Under the pieces are notes generated by a model. That model had not been told where the DNA came from and ran no database searches. It saw nothing but the letters and a program-made list of their open reading frames with translations. Positions 52,856 to 62,941 of a DNA stretch of 64,000 nt are shown in pieces. A program made the translations under genes and the position numbers. Positions within the stretch are counted from its first letter, which is position 1, and every line of letters begins with the position of its first letter. This DNA comes from Pseudoalteromonas tunicata (GTDB lineage: Bacteria; Pseudomonadota; Gammaproteobacteria; Enterobacterales; Alteromonadaceae). The DNA lies in the NCBI RefSeq assembly GCF_002310815.1, contig NZ_CP011033.1, positions 806,001 to 870,000 on the forward strand. The letters run 5' to 3'.

Positions 52856-54268
52856 ATGCAATTAAATACGGTGAGTAAACCAAAAAGACGCGCTTGGTTG
52901 CGCAATACTCTGAAAAGCTCTCAAAAAGAAGCGGTCGCTTCTTCTACTATGACAGCGACCAGCGATAACTTCTTTAATGCGTATGCTATTTCTTTGGGAG
53001 CTTCGATGGCCCAAATGGGGTTGGTAACGGGTTTGCCACAGCTATTTGGTGCAGCAGCTCAGTTATTGTCTGTTTGGTTGGCAAGTCATTTTAAGCGTCG
53101 TACATTTATTGTTACTTGCGCTTTAGTACAGGCATGTATTGTGGCTGCAATAGCCGCACTTGCGACCTTAACTCCTGATCATGCTGTCTATTATTTTATC
53201 GCATTTGCCGTGTGTTATCATGGCTGTTTAAATCTTATCCAACCACATTGGCGTGCTTGGATGGGAACAATAGTGCCAAAACGGCGACGAGGTGCTTTTT
53301 TCGCTTCCCGTACACGTTTAACCATGATTTCTTCTTTAAGCATGTTTTTTATCGGTGGTGGTATTTTATCTTTAACAGATTCATTGGCGATGACTTGGCT
53401 TGGATTTACATTGCTATTTTCTATCGCTGCCATGGGGCGTTTCATATCGGCTTTTTTACTATTGAAAATGCACGATCCAGTGCAAAAGATTGAGGCTGAA
53501 ACAGCAGTATTTTTTAATACGTTTGCAAATTTTAAATCTGCTTGGAAAGATCAAACTTTTCGTCACTACAGTTTATTTGTAGGCTTAATGCAAGCGATGG
53601 TAGCAATCTCGGCGCCATTTTTTGCTGTGTATATGCTCGAAGATCTTAAATTAAGCTATTTTGAATTTGTGATGACCAGCGTGGCGTCAATCCTTACTCA
53701 GTTTTTAACGTTGAAGTTTTGGGGTCGTTATAGTGACCAGTTTGGAAATCGTTTAGTGATGATCATTACCAGTAGCCTCATTCCGACATTACCAATGATG
53801 TGGCTTGTTTCTGCTGATTTTTATTACATCTTATTAATCCAAGCATTTTCGGGTTTTGCGTGGAGTGGCTTTACGCTCAGTACCGCAAACTATCTATATG
53901 ATATTCGCCCGTTTCGCTCTGACTTTGCTACCTATGCAGCATTGCAAGCAGCGTTAGGTGCAGCAATGGTATTTGTTGGTGCAATGGTTGGTGGACAAAT
54001 TGCCTCACATGCGCCAGAAGTCGTGAGTTATTTTGCGATTAGCAGCTGGCAAGCTCATCCCTTGCTGTTAGTTTTTGTGGTGTCGAGTATTCTGCGGGCA
54101 ATGGTCACGTTATGGTTTATCCCGCGTTCAGTAGAACCGAATATTCGTCCTCGTCCTAAATTGCTTAATGTTATGTTTAGAGTCGCCCGATTTAATGCTA
54201 TTTCAGGTGTCAGCTTCGATTGGTTAACGATTATAAAAAAACGTGAAGATAAAAGTAACGATGGCTAA
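52856..54268 (+). CDS. MFS transporter
   Basis: The 470-residue protein has about 12 membrane segments in two halves. The N-terminal segment FNAYAISLGASMAQMGLVTGLPQLFGAAAQLLSVWLASHFKRRTFIVTCAL contains the helix 2-3 loop (SHFKRR), and the second half has KFWGRYSDQFGNRLVM at the equivalent loop. The 30-residue cytoplasmic N-terminus is basic. The substrate cannot be inferred. The start codon lacks a strong ribosome binding site; a GTG at 52871 is an alternative. It is convergent with the DUF1289 gene. Confidence 0.85.
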   Translation: MQLNTVSKPKRRAWLRNTLKSSQKEAVASSTMTATSDNFFNAYAISLGASMAQMGLVTGLPQLFGAAAQLLSVWLASHFKRRTFIVTCALVQACIVAAIAALATLTPDHAVYYFIAFAVCYHGCLNLIQPHWRAWMGTIVPKRRRGAFFASRTRLTMISSLSMFFIGGGILSLTDSLAMTWLGFTLLFSIAAMGRFISAFLLLKMHDPVQKIEAETAVFFNTFANFKSAWKDQTFRHYSLFVGLMQAMVAISAPFFAVYMLEDLKLSYFEFVMTSVASILTQFLTLKFWGRYSDQFGNRLVMIITSSLIPTLPMMWLVSADFYYILLIQAFSGFAWSGFTLSTANYLYDIRPFRSDFATYAALQAALGAAMVFVGAMVGGQIASHAPEVVSYFAISSWQAHPLLLVFVVSSILRAMVTLWFIPRSVEPNIRPRPKLLNVMFRVARFNAISGVSFDWLTIIKKREDKSNDG

Positions 54269-54281
54269 AAAGAAAGCCTAA

Positions 54282-54479
54282 TTATTTTGCGGTATCTTTT
54301 TTGCTAAGATGAGCATCAGCGCGAGGGGTGGCTAAAATAACATCACGCTCGCGCTGGGTTAATAAAATCCAATCATAAATTTCATCTTCAGTGCGACCGC
54401 AGCCCGTACAATAGCCACTTAAACGATGGCATTGGCCAATACAGGCAGTTTTTAATTGGCTCGGTTTTAATTTTTTCAT
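54282..54479 (-). CDS. DUF1289 family protein
   Basis: The 65-residue protein shows the DUF1289 cysteine pattern CIGQCHRLSGYCTGCGRTEDEIYDWILLTQRERDVIL, with four cysteines that may bind metal. It is small, cytoplasmic and of unknown function. It ends 13 bases from the convergent MFS transporter gene. Confidence 0.85.
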   Translation of the reverse strand: MKKLKPSQLKTACIGQCHRLSGYCTGCGRTEDEIYDWILLTQRERDVILATPRADAHLSKKDTAK

Positions 54480-54597
54480 TTTTTACTACTTACTTCGTTT
54501 TTGGCGCATGGTTCAGTTAATAACATTATCAAGGTTATAAATGACTTAGCACAGCGCATCTGAAAGTCATCAACGGATATAAATAATATGATAAAAG

Positions 54598-55107
54598 TTA
54601 TTTTGATGGTTGTGCAGTGCCAACAGTGACACTTGTTTGCCAGCTTTGAGACACTTTGGCCAAGGTACTTGCAGATAACACCGTAATTTCAGGTTGCAGC
54701 GGCGCACTAAAGGTTGCACGATGAACCCCATTAATCAGTGACTCTGTTTTATGCCATTGCTTCATATCGAGGCATGAAGCAATAATACTAACGGCCTGTT
54801 GATAACTAGATACAGCTTCAGTAGCTTGAGAATAGACTTTTTGGCATTGATAATTACTGCCTGTGGTAACTTGGCTTATCTGACATGCATCGCCAACTAA
54901 ATGGTACTTAGCTTGCCATACGTCCATGAACTTATTACTTACCTTGGCCATTTTAAGTGCGTTAAATTGACTTGGATAACTTTGTAATAACCCCTCTACT
55001 TTTTGACATGCAGTAAGGTCGTCAATTTGTTGTTGTATGACTGGGTTGGCCGTGGTGCAGCCGCTAAGTACACAGACAGTTGAGAAAAAGGCTAGGGGAA
55101 GTTTCAT
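54598..55107 (-). CDS. Predicted lipoprotein of unknown function
   Basis: The product (169 residues from the ATG at 55107) has a lipoprotein signal peptide MKLPLAFFSTVCVLSGC with lipobox LSGC. The mature part is helical, with four further cysteines (CQKV, CQIS, CQKV, CLDM) that could form two disulfide bonds. I do not recognise the family. It lies downstream of hisIE on the same strand, behind a weak hairpin, so it may receive some read-through from the his operon. Confidence 0.72.
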   Translation of the reverse strand: MKLPLAFFSTVCVLSGCTTANPVIQQQIDDLTACQKVEGLLQSYPSQFNALKMAKVSNKFMDVWQAKYHLVGDACQISQVTTGSNYQCQKVYSQATEAVSSYQQAVSIIASCLDMKQWHKTESLINGVHRATFSAPLQPEITVLSASTLAKVSQSWQTSVTVGTAQPSK

Positions 55108-55178
55108 AGTCACAGTCCAAATCAATTTTGCAAAATGATAACTAACCAAGCAGTCAAAAGCTATGATTTAAGGCAATT

Positions 55179-55210
55179 AGAGTTAAATCAGTCTAAACCG
55201 ACTTAACTCT
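55179..55210 (-). terminator. Weak hairpin after the his operon
   Basis: AGAGTTAA and TTAACTCT are complementary around a 16-base loop just after hisIE; there is no T run behind it, so termination may be incomplete. Confidence 0.4.
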
Positions 55211-55221
55211 GTTTGGAGTCC

Positions 55222-55833
55222 TTATTTGTGGCGTTTTTCTAAATTAGCAATTACTTCTGTTACTGGTACATCTGCTTTTTGTAATAAAACCAGCAGATGA
55301 AATAATAAATCCGCAGATTCATTAATCAGTTCTTCACGGTCTTGTTTAACAGCTGCAAGTGCAACTTCCACGCCTTCTTCCCCAACTTTTTGTGCACTGC
55401 GACTGATGTCTTTAGCAAACAATGAAGCAGTGTAACTGCTTTCTGGTGACGCTGTTTTACGTGATTCAATTACGCGATTAAGCTGACCTAAAAATGCCCA
55501 ATCCGGTGTTGCGCCAGGAAAGCAACTTTGAGTGCCCAAATGGCAGGTAGGGCCGTCAGGCGTTGCTAAAATCAAAATGGAGTCATGATCACAATCAGTA
55601 TGAATATCAATTACATGCAAGTAATTTTTAGAGCTTTCACCTTTTGTCCAAAGACGCTCTTTTGAACGACTATAAAAAGTCACTTTTTCGGTGGTTAAAG
55701 TTTGCTCCAGCGCAGCCTTATTCATAAAGCCTTGCATTAATATTGTGCCAGTTGCGATATCTTGAACAATCGCAGGGATCAGTTCACTTTTTGCAAAGTC
55801 TAGGTTTTGATAATTGCTTAAATCTAACTTCAT
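55222..55833 (-). CDS. hisI: Phosphoribosyl-AMP cyclohydrolase / phosphoribosyl-ATP pyrophosphatase HisIE
   Basis: The 203-residue bifunctional enzyme carries out steps 2 and 3 of histidine synthesis. The N-terminal cyclohydrolase has [33 protein letters not shown] and CHLGTQSCF, with the zinc-binding cysteines. The C-terminal pyrophosphatase (about residues 110-203) has [36 protein letters not shown]. It overlaps hisF by four bases and is the last gene of the operon. Confidence 0.95.
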   Translation of the reverse strand: MKLDLSNYQNLDFAKSELIPAIVQDIATGTILMQGFMNKAALEQTLTTEKVTFYSRSKERLWTKGESSKNYLHVIDIHTDCDHDSILILATPDGPTCHLGTQSCFPGATPDWAFLGQLNRVIESRKTASPESSYTASLFAKDISRSAQKVGEEGVEVALAAVKQDREELINESADLLFHLLVLLQKADVPVTEVIANLEKRHK

Positions 55834-56603
55834 AGTCGAGTTGCCACCTGATTTTTGGCTAAAAATTGTTTAAGTTGTGGAATATCAATGATGTTTTTAT
55901 GAAACACACTTGCAGCCAGTGCACCATCCACATTTGCTTGATGAAAAACATCAACAAAGTCTTGCATTGTACCGGCTCCGCCAGATGCTATGAGCGGTAC
56001 ATGGCAGTGTTCACGAATTAAATTGAGTTGTTCGATATCGTAACCATTACGCACACCATCTTGGTTCATGCAGTTTAAAACAATTTCACCTGCACCTAAA
56101 TCTTGTACATGCTTAACCCAATCTAGGGTGGTGTAACGGGTGCGCGAAGAGGCATTGGGATCACCTGTCAGCTGGTAAACTAAATATTGATTTGTTTCTT
56201 GGTCATAAAAACTGTCGATACCGACAACCACACATTGTTTACCAAACTCATCATGTAACTGTTTGATTAACTGTGGATTTGCGATAGCGGGGCTGTTAAT
56301 GCTGATTTTATCTGCGCCTTGTTCGAGTACTCGACCGGCATCGCTTACTGATTTAATGCCACCGGCAACACAAAACGGAATATCAATGTGGCGTGCAATC
56401 GTTTCGACCCAAGTTAAATCAAGCAGTCTTTTTTCAACACTGGCACTGATCTCGTAAAACACCAGTTCATCAGCACCTGCGTCGCTGTAAGCTTGGGCAA
56501 GGGGTAAAATATCACCAATTATTTCGTGTTCTTTGAATTTCACACCTTTAACAACTTGGCCATTTTTAACGTCTAAACAAGGAATTATGCGTTTGGACAA
56601 CAT
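55830..56603 (-). CDS. hisF: Imidazole glycerol phosphate synthase cyclase subunit HisF
   Basis: The 257-residue TIM barrel begins [23 protein letters not shown] (catalytic Asp11) and has [10 protein letters not shown] with the second catalytic aspartate, then [20 protein letters not shown] and [13 protein letters not shown] at the phosphate sites. With HisH it makes imidazole glycerol phosphate and AICAR. It overlaps hisA by 19 bases. Confidence 0.96.
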   Translation of the reverse strand: MLSKRIIPCLDVKNGQVVKGVKFKEHEIIGDILPLAQAYSDAGADELVFYEISASVEKRLLDLTWVETIARHIDIPFCVAGGIKSVSDAGRVLEQGADKISINSPAIANPQLIKQLHDEFGKQCVVVGIDSFYDQETNQYLVYQLTGDPNASSRTRYTTLDWVKHVQDLGAGEIVLNCMNQDGVRNGYDIEQLNLIREHCHVPLIASGGAGTMQDFVDVFHQANVDGALAASVFHKNIIDIPQLKQFLAKNQVATRL

Positions 56604-57319
56604 GTAATGGCCTCCTCAACACTAAAGGCGCCATCTAATAGTGACTTACCCAAAATAATGCCGCTGACACCAAGCGTTTTTAATTTAGCAATATCATCAA
56701 GGGAGCTTACGCCACCAGAGGCTTGGACTTGGATATCAGGGAATTGAGTTAGTAAGTCTTGATACAAAGGAAAAGATGGGCCAGTCATGGTGCCATCTTT
56801 ACTGATGTCCGTGCATAAGAACTCATTGACGCCGAGCGATTTGTAAAAAGCAACTAACTCAAATAATCCAAGTTCTGCATTGTTAAGCCAACCATGGGTT
56901 GCCGGAAGCCAGCCGTTTTCAGTCTTGTTCACGTCCAAAGCGATGACAAATTTCTCTGGGCCAAATTGGCTTATCCAAGCTTTCACTGTCTCGCTCTTCT
57001 CCACAGCCATCGAACCAATCACTACTTGCTTCGCGCCTGCTGCTAGCCAAGTGCTGATGTCTGACTCGCTTCGAATGCCGCCGCCGATTTGAAAGGGTAC
57101 TTTGAGCCCTTCTAATGCTTTTTGAATGTGTTGCCATTGTTTTTTGCTCGGATCTCGAGCGCCCTCTAAGTCTACTAAATGTAATTTAGACGCGCCGCTT
57201 CCTGCGTACTCGGCTAAGCGAGCACCTAACTCATATGGGTAAAATTGCGCAGTATCGTACTTGCCTTGGTATAGACGAACAATACGGTTTTGTAAAACAT
57301 CTAATGCTGGAATGATCAC
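56585..57319 (-). CDS. hisA: ProFAR isomerase HisA
   Basis: The 244-residue TIM barrel begins [22 protein letters not shown] (catalytic Asp near residue 7) and has [41 protein letters not shown] and [23 protein letters not shown] with the second catalytic aspartate. It isomerises ProFAR to PRFAR, the substrate of HisF/HisH. It starts 27 bases after hisH. Confidence 0.95.
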   Translation of the reverse strand: MIIPALDVLQNRIVRLYQGKYDTAQFYPYELGARLAEYAGSGASKLHLVDLEGARDPSKKQWQHIQKALEGLKVPFQIGGGIRSESDISTWLAAGAKQVVIGSMAVEKSETVKAWISQFGPEKFVIALDVNKTENGWLPATHGWLNNAELGLFELVAFYKSLGVNEFLCTDISKDGTMTGPSFPLYQDLLTQFPDIQVQASGGVSSLDDIAKLKTLGVSGIILGKSLLDGAFSVEEAITCCPNA

Positions 57320-57346
57320 AGTTTAAGTCTCTCTGTTTTTGGTCGC

Positions 57347-57937
57347 CTAAATGCGCCATTCAATAAAGTTTGTTAATAATCGAGCGCCAACTTTGGCTGA
57401 ACGTTCAGGATGAAATTGCATACCTGCAAAATTATCTTTGGCCACAATGGCAGAAAATCGCTCGCCATATTCACCACTTACTAAGGTTGCACTATTAACG
57501 CTATGGGCAAAACTGTGTACAAAGTACACTTGGTCAGATGCTAATAAGCCCTGAGTAAGAGCATGAGCTGACTCAACGTGCAAATTATTCCAGCCCATGT
57601 GGGGTGATGTCAGTTGCCCGGTCTCAAGTAACGATACTTTGCCAGGGATCAAGCCTAAGGTATCGATATGACCTTCTTCAGTCGATTCGCACAGCAATTG
57701 CATTCCTAAACAAATGCCCATCAATGGCTTTTGATACTCAGTAATGGCGGATTGCCAGCCACCATCAATTAAGCGTTTCATCGCAACACTTGCATGGCCA
57801 ACACCAGGCAGTACCGCGCGGTCAAAATGAGCCAGTTGCTCTGGTTGGCTAATCACTTGTGTTGGGCAATTTAATCGCTCAAAGGCAAATCGTACAGAAT
57901 TTATATTGGCACAACCGGTATTGATGATAGCAATCAT
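57347..57937 (-). CDS. hisH: Imidazole glycerol phosphate synthase glutaminase subunit HisH
   Basis: The 196-residue class I glutamine amidotransferase has its nucleophile Cys76 in LMGICLGMQLLCES, the oxyanion strand LPGVGHAS and the catalytic His-Glu pair in MQFHPERS. It feeds ammonia to HisF through the barrel. A four-base overlap couples it to hisB. Confidence 0.96.
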   Translation of the reverse strand: MIAIINTGCANINSVRFAFERLNCPTQVISQPEQLAHFDRAVLPGVGHASVAMKRLIDGGWQSAITEYQKPLMGICLGMQLLCESTEEGHIDTLGLIPGKVSLLETGQLTSPHMGWNNLHVESAHALTQGLLASDQVYFVHSFAHSVNSATLVSGEYGERFSAIVAKDNFAGMQFHPERSAKVGARLLTNFIEWRI

Positions 57938-58995
57938 AACATTCCCTTTGAGCTGGCCAATACTTGAGTGGCGTCTTTAGCTATGGCCATTCTAAGTGCG
58001 CGTGAAAACGCTTTAAACAATCCTTCAACTTGGTGGTGACAATTGCCATCACTAATTGACAAAATTAAGCTTAATGCTGAGTTATCGGTCAGGCTTTTAA
58101 AAAAGTGTTCGACCATTTGGACATCCATATCGCCTACTTTTTCTCGGCTGAAGTTGGCGTTTAATACCAACGATGCACGACCCGACAAGTCAATCTGGGC
58201 TTCAGCTTTGCATTCGTCCATTGGCAAGGCAAACCCATAACGTGCGATTTGTGATTTTGTGCCAAGAGCGGTTTTGATTGCTTGACCGAGCGCAATGCCA
58301 ATGTCTTCAACGAGGTGGTGTTCATCGATGTATAAATCACCCGAGGCTTTGATATCGAGCTCAATATTGGCGTGAGTGCGAATTTGATCTAGCATGTGAT
58401 CAAAGAATCCAAGCCCTGTTTCAATACTGCCTTTTGCTGGGCTATCTAGATTAAGCCTGAGTGCAATTTGAGTTTCTTTGGTATTACGTTCAATTAGGGC
58501 GCAGCGGTTAGGCGTTAATAAACGCGTTGTAATACTTTGCCAATCGCCTTGGTATAAAATGCCTTCGCAACCAATGTTTTCGGCCAAGCCGATATCAGTT
58601 TGGCGATCGCCAATCACAAAAGAGCGTGATAAATCGACCTTGCCTGAACGCAAATAACCAGTCATAAGCCCTGTTTTAGGCTTGCGGCAGGCGCAGTTAT
58701 CTTCGCTAAAGTGTGGGCAAATTAATACGTCTTCAAATTTAACCCCTTGGCTGGTGAAAATATCCATCATGTGGTTTTGTGCCACATGGTAATTTGCTTC
58801 AGGGAATGAATCAGTGCCTAAACCATCTTGATTAGAAACAATCACTAAGCGATATCCCGCAGCTTGTAATTGTAATAGAGCAGGGATAACGCCCGGTTCT
58901 AATTTTACTTTGGCAACACTGTCGACTTGTTTGTCTTCGATTGGCTCATAAATCAGGGTGCCATCACGGTCAATAAATAAATAGGGAAAACTCAT
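57934..58995 (-). CDS. hisB: Bifunctional histidinol-phosphatase / imidazoleglycerol-phosphate dehydratase HisB
   Basis: The 353-residue protein fuses two enzymes, as in E. coli. The N-terminal HAD phosphatase has FIDRDGTLIYEP (Asp9, Asp11) and a zinc loop CPHFSEDNCACRKPKTG, followed by SFVIGDRQTDIGLAE. The C-terminal dehydratase (about residues 165-353) has GLGFFDHMLDQ, DEHHLVEDIGIALGQAI and SDGNCHHQVEGLFKAF with the manganese-binding histidines. The phosphatase-dehydratase fusion is typical of gammaproteobacteria. Confidence 0.96.
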   Translation of the reverse strand: MSFPYLFIDRDGTLIYEPIEDKQVDSVAKVKLEPGVIPALLQLQAAGYRLVIVSNQDGLGTDSFPEANYHVAQNHMMDIFTSQGVKFEDVLICPHFSEDNCACRKPKTGLMTGYLRSGKVDLSRSFVIGDRQTDIGLAENIGCEGILYQGDWQSITTRLLTPNRCALIERNTKETQIALRLNLDSPAKGSIETGLGFFDHMLDQIRTHANIELDIKASGDLYIDEHHLVEDIGIALGQAIKTALGTKSQIARYGFALPMDECKAEAQIDLSGRASLVLNANFSREKVGDMDVQMVEHFFKSLTDNSALSLILSISDGNCHHQVEGLFKAFSRALRMAIAKDATQVLASSKGML

Positions 58996-59007
58996 TACTG
59001 CTTACTC

Positions 59008-60072
59008 TTATTGTTGATTGATGGCATCAAGCCAAATGGATACTTGTTTAAGTTCTTGTTGATTACCAATGCTGATTCTAAGCCAAGCATTTGAACCAAA
59101 AAGGGTAAACGGGCGCATTATTAATCCCATTTCTTTTGCGATGTCGAGCACACTGACACTATTGAGTTCAACGGTGACAAAATTACCTTCACCAGTTAAT
59201 ACCGATTTTATGGCACTTGATTGCTTACATTCTTTGATTAATTGTTGCTTAAATTGGTTTAGGTCGGTTACTTGCTGCTGCATTGTGGTGATTGAGCTTG
59301 GGGTGAGTGCATTTTCAGCAATCCGTGCAACTACAGTTGAAACTGGATAAGGTGCAATGACTTTTCGAACCGGTGCCAGTATTTCTGGGCGCGACAACAT
59401 AAACCCAGTGCGTAAACCCGCCAGACCAAATGCTTTAGAAAGCGTACGCAAAATAACGATATTATTACATTGCTCAAGTAAAGATAAAGCCGACTGCTCA
59501 GGGCAAAATTCAATGTAAGCCTCGTCAACCACAATCAATGTTTTACTGCCAACTTGTACGCTGATTTCTCGGATCCTATCAACAGACACCATTGCCCCTG
59601 TTGGATTATTTGGATTGCAAATAAAAACTAACTTGCTAGTGCCAATTTCTTTAATCAATGATGCAATGGAGCCTGTTTGTAATTCAGCTTGTGTTAGCGC
59701 GTTAAGAGCCACATTGTGACTTTCTGCAGTTACTTTATACATGCCATACGTTGGCAAAAACAACGCAATGCTGTCTTGTTGTGGAATACAAAAAGTACGA
59801 ATTAATAGTTCAATACCTTCATCAGCGCCACGCGTCATTAAAACCTGATTATTATTAAGGTTAGAATATTGCGCATAGGCGTTGATCACAGCCTCAGGTT
59901 GAGGCTCTGGGTAACGATTCAAATCATCAAGTGTAATACTAATTTGTTGTGAAAAAGGGCTTTCGTTAGCATTTAGCCATGTAGAACCAGTGATTTTTTC
60001 ACTTTTTGCCGAACTATATGCTGTTAAGTTCGCAATGTTTTTTGGTAACAACTGTTCAATAAAATTAATCAT
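59008..60072 (-). CDS. hisC: Histidinol-phosphate aminotransferase HisC
   Basis: The 354-residue PLP enzyme belongs to fold type I aminotransferases: WLNANESPFS at the start, LTRGADEGIELLIRTFC, FICNPNNPTGAMVS, VVDEAYIEFC and the PLP lysine in LRTLSKAFGLAGLRTGFM. The length matches the family. It overlaps hisD by eight bases and precedes hisB by 12 bases. Confidence 0.95.
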   Translation of the reverse strand: MINFIEQLLPKNIANLTAYSSAKSEKITGSTWLNANESPFSQQISITLDDLNRYPEPQPEAVINAYAQYSNLNNNQVLMTRGADEGIELLIRTFCIPQQDSIALFLPTYGMYKVTAESHNVALNALTQAELQTGSIASLIKEIGTSKLVFICNPNNPTGAMVSVDRIREISVQVGSKTLIVVDEAYIEFCPEQSALSLLEQCNNIVILRTLSKAFGLAGLRTGFMLSRPEILAPVRKVIAPYPVSTVVARIAENALTPSSITTMQQQVTDLNQFKQQLIKECKQSSAIKSVLTGEGNFVTVELNSVSVLDIAKEMGLIMRPFTLFGSNAWLRISIGNQQELKQVSIWLDAINQQ

Positions 60073-61363
60073 TTACGATACTCTCTAATCGGATCGATAC
60101 GGCTTTGCCATGGGCATCAAGTCCTTCAGCAGCAGCTAAAGGTAAAATGGCTTTGGCAAGTTCAGTTAAGCCACTTTTTGAAATAGTTTGTATGGTATAA
60201 GTACGATAGAAATCAAGTAGGTTTAAACTTGAATACACTTGGCTATAACCATAGGTCGGTAATACATGATTGGTGCCAGAAGCATAATCACCTGCCGATT
60301 CTGGAGTAAAGTCGCCAACAAATACTGAGCCTGCATTTTTAACTAAATCAAGGTAGGGCGTGGCATCACCAAGTTGTAAAATCAAGTGCTCTGGACCGTA
60401 TTGGGCCGAAACCTCAAACGCTTGCTCAATTGAATCAACTAAAATGAACGACGAGTTTTCAAGCGCTGCACCAGCAATGTCTTTTCGGCTAAGGTTATTT
60501 AACTGTTTAGATAATGCAACCTGAGCGGCTTCAATGATATTGGCACTGTTTGTAACTAATACCACTTGCGAATCTTCACCGTGCTCTGCTTGAGAGAGTA
60601 AATCTGCCGCAATAAACTCAGGATTTGCACGTTCATCGGCAATAACTAACACTTCCGAAGGACCTGCTGGCATATCAATCGCAAGACCTGGGACTTGCTG
60701 CGCCACTAACTGTTTAGCCATAGTGACAAAACTATTTCCAGGGCCAAAGATTTTAAATACTTTAGGAACCGACTCTGTACCAAAGGCCATTGCAGCAATA
60801 GCCCCAGCGCCACCCGCTTCAACAATCGTTGTTATGCCACAAAGTTGTGCAGCATATAAAATAGCTGGATTAATTGTTTCACTGCCTTTTACTGGCGTTG
60901 CCAATACAATTGTTTGTGCCCCTGCAAGTTGTGCCAGCACCCCTTGCATTAAAACCGAAGAAGGTAGCGGGGCGCTTCCGCCTGGCACATAAATACCTAC
61001 TGCAGCAATGGCTTGATATTTCAACTCACACACTACACCTGGCGTAGTTTCAATTTTTAACGCTTTGGGTTGCTGCGCCTGATGAAATTGCTTGATGTTG
61101 TTATAGGCAATATCAATCGCTGTTTTAAGCTCAGTTGTTAATAAACTTGATGCTTGCGCAATTTCAGCGTGTGGCACTAATAAACGGGCATTGCTGCGCT
61201 TATCAAACTGCTGAGCTAAATTCAGTAACGCTTTATCGCCTTGCTCTTTTACTTGCTCTAAAATAGCGGCAGTTGCTGTTTGAACCGATTGACTTTGTTT
61301 TACCGCAGGGCGCAATAACGCCTTTTGTTTCTCAATTGCGGTAGCCTCATTCCACAGGATCAT
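60065..61363 (-). CDS. hisD: Histidinol dehydrogenase HisD
   Basis: The 432-residue zinc enzyme oxidises histidinol to histidine in two NAD-dependent steps. Recognisable blocks are [67 protein letters not shown] (zinc-region glutamine and histidine), YGPEHLIL (catalytic Glu-His) and the signature [19 protein letters not shown]. It begins four bases after hisG. Confidence 0.96.
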   Translation of the reverse strand: MILWNEATAIEKQKALLRPAVKQSQSVQTATAAILEQVKEQGDKALLNLAQQFDKRSNARLLVPHAEIAQASSLLTTELKTAIDIAYNNIKQFHQAQQPKALKIETTPGVVCELKYQAIAAVGIYVPGGSAPLPSSVLMQGVLAQLAGAQTIVLATPVKGSETINPAILYAAQLCGITTIVEAGGAGAIAAMAFGTESVPKVFKIFGPGNSFVTMAKQLVAQQVPGLAIDMPAGPSEVLVIADERANPEFIAADLLSQAEHGEDSQVVLVTNSANIIEAAQVALSKQLNNLSRKDIAGAALENSSFILVDSIEQAFEVSAQYGPEHLILQLGDATPYLDLVKNAGSVFVGDFTPESAGDYASGTNHVLPTYGYSQVYSSLNLLDFYRTYTIQTISKSGLTELAKAILPLAAAEGLDAHGKAVSIRLESIVND

Positions 61364-61367
61364 TGAA

Positions 61368-62267
61368 TTACTCCATCATTTTTTCAATTGGCATAACAAG
61401 AATCGAGCTTGCACCGAGTGCTTTGAGTGATTCCATTGTTTCCCAAAATAATGTTTCTGAGCTCACCATGTGCAGTGCGACTAATTCATCAGATGCAGCT
61501 AATGCAAGAACCGTCGGTTGACCTGTGCCTGGTAATAATGCGCATATTTCATTTAAACGAGATTTTGGCGCGTGTAGCATGATGTATTTACTTTCTTTGG
61601 CTTGTTTCACACCACGTAAACGCGGTAATAACTTGTTTATCAGAGACAGTTTTGCATCATCTTTTAAGGCGGGGTTTTGAATTAAACAGGCGTTAGACTC
61701 TAAAATTGTTTCACCTTGAATTAAACCGTTCGCTTCTAAGGTTGCACCAGTAGATACTAAGTCACAAATTGCATCCGCAAGACCTGCGCGAGGTGCCACT
61801 TCGACTGAACCAGTTAACATTACGACACTTGCAGAAATATTTTCACGCTTTAAATATTGGCTTAAAATTTCAGGGTAGGTTGTTGCAATGCGCTTACCTT
61901 GAAACCATTGCTTGTCTTTTGGGCCTAACTCTTGTGGCCAAGCAAGGGCAAGACGGCAATAACCAAAATCAAGTTGGGCTAATTTTGTAACTTCACTTGG
62001 CAATGATTGGCGTGCGCGGTCGGCTGATGCCTCAACTAATACGTTTTCACCTACAATACCTAAATCGCATACGCCATCCATAACAAGACCTGGGATATCA
62101 TCGTCACGAACACGTAATACATCAATTGGCATGTTGGTTGAGTGTGCGATTAAACGTTGTTCACGAAGTTCAAGTTTAATGCCTAGTTGTTTCAGTAAGT
62201 CTTGGCAGTCTGTAGATAAACGGCCTGATTTTTGTATTGCGATGCGTAAGCGTGTTGAATCTGTCAT
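61368..62267 (-). CDS. hisG: ATP phosphoribosyltransferase HisG (long form)
   Basis: The 299-residue protein is the long, self-regulated form with a C-terminal ACT-like domain for histidine feedback, so no HisZ is needed. It starts with [25 protein letters not shown] and has [29 protein letters not shown] and the PRPP motif segment [20 protein letters not shown]. The operon order hisGDCBHAFI is the classical gammaproteobacterial one. A leader peptide and attenuator stand upstream. Confidence 0.96.
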   Translation of the reverse strand: MTDSTRLRIAIQKSGRLSTDCQDLLKQLGIKLELREQRLIAHSTNMPIDVLRVRDDDIPGLVMDGVCDLGIVGENVLVEASADRARQSLPSEVTKLAQLDFGYCRLALAWPQELGPKDKQWFQGKRIATTYPEILSQYLKRENISASVVMLTGSVEVAPRAGLADAICDLVSTGATLEANGLIQGETILESNACLIQNPALKDDAKLSLINKLLPRLRGVKQAKESKYIMLHAPKSRLNEICALLPGTGQPTVLALAASDELVALHMVSSETLFWETMESLKALGASSILVMPIEKMME

Positions 62268-62292
62268 TTTCTTTTTCCTAATTAGTAAAACT

Positions 62293-62318
62293 AAAAACCC
62301 CGAGGGGAGACCTCGGGG
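62293..62318 (-). terminator. Attenuator terminator of the his operon
   Basis: CCCCGAGG and CCTCGGGG form an eight-pair GC-rich stem with a five-base loop; on the minus strand five T residues follow. It lies 26 bases upstream of the hisG start. Confidence 0.92.
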
Positions 62319-62341
62319 CGAAAATGAAAACTATTTAAATT

Positions 62342-62398
62342 CGCTAGAGGCTCCTTTTAAGGAATAACCCCTCAGCGAAAGACCTGAAAGGCTATTCC
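62342..62398 (-). promoter_or_regulatory. his leader RNA alternative stems (pause and antiterminator)
   Basis: Stem A:B pairs 62384-62398 with 62361-62375 (15 pairs, three of them G-U) and contains the leader stop codon. Part of B (62370-62377) can instead pair with 62342-62350 to form a B:C helix. These mutually exclusive structures, together with the terminator, are the parts expected of histidine attenuation. Read from base pairing by eye. Confidence 0.75.
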
Positions 62399-62442
62399 GA
62401 TGAATGATGGTGATGATGAATAGTGTTCAGGTTAAAAATCAT
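62392..62442 (-). CDS. hisL: his operon leader peptide with five consecutive histidines
   Basis: The frame encodes MIFNLNTIHHHHHSSE. Five consecutive histidine codons (CAT CAT CAC CAT CAT) lie immediately before the pause hairpin, and the stop codon is inside that hairpin. Ribosome stalling at these codons under histidine shortage would free the antiterminator. The E. coli leader has seven histidines; position and composition make the assignment very firm. Confidence 0.95.
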   Translation of the reverse strand: MIFNLNTIHHHHHSSE

Positions 62443-62602
62443 TGTTTAATGCTCTTGTTTATTTAATGTTGCTAGAGTGTTGAATACCCCTATAGAAAAA
62501 CATGGATTTTTAAATCGTGCAATATAAAAGAGATGAAAACTTTAGAATATCTTATAACTGACGATAATATAGTTATGGCAACAAACAATAAAAGGATTTG
62601 AA

Positions 62603-62815
62603 ATGGACGCGATTTTACCCTTTCTGCCCCGTATAGCACACATTACCCCATCAGAGCGACGTTCGATATATGTGGCAGGTGTGAAAGATGCAAAAATAAG
62701 AAAGATAAACAAAGAGTTAAAAAGGTTGGAAGAACAAAAGCTCAGTGGTGAAAAATCAGAGAAACCCACAGAGGATGAAGACGAGTCAGACTCTCATTTA
62801 GACATTTGGGTGTAA
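62603..62815 (+). CDS. Small protein with basic helix and acidic tail, unknown function
   Basis: The 70-residue protein is preceded by AAAGGA at good spacing. It starts MDAILPFLPRIAHITPSERRSIYVAG, continues with a charged helix KDAKIRKINKELKRLEEQKL that may be coiled coil, and ends in an acidic tail EDEDESDSHLDIWV. There is no signal peptide or membrane segment. It lies between the his leader and the helicase gene on the plus strand, divergent from his. I do not recognise a family; the strong ribosome site and biased composition suggest it is real. Confidence 0.7.
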   Translation: MDAILPFLPRIAHITPSERRSIYVAGVKDAKIRKINKELKRLEEQKLSGEKSEKPTEDEDESDSHLDIWV

Positions 62816-62941
62816 TATACCTCATTTATTTGCGAGCTTAATGTAATCATTTTTTCAATAATTTAACTAGTCAGCTTCTGCTTGGTCACGTACCATATCG
62901 GTTCAAATTGCTGCTCCAAAGAAGTGAAGTCAAATCTACCT

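Noticed and set aside
58043..58364. Frames opposite or overlapping the hisB dehydratase domain
   Set aside because: They are shadows; the hisB reading is continuous and all active-site motifs are intact.
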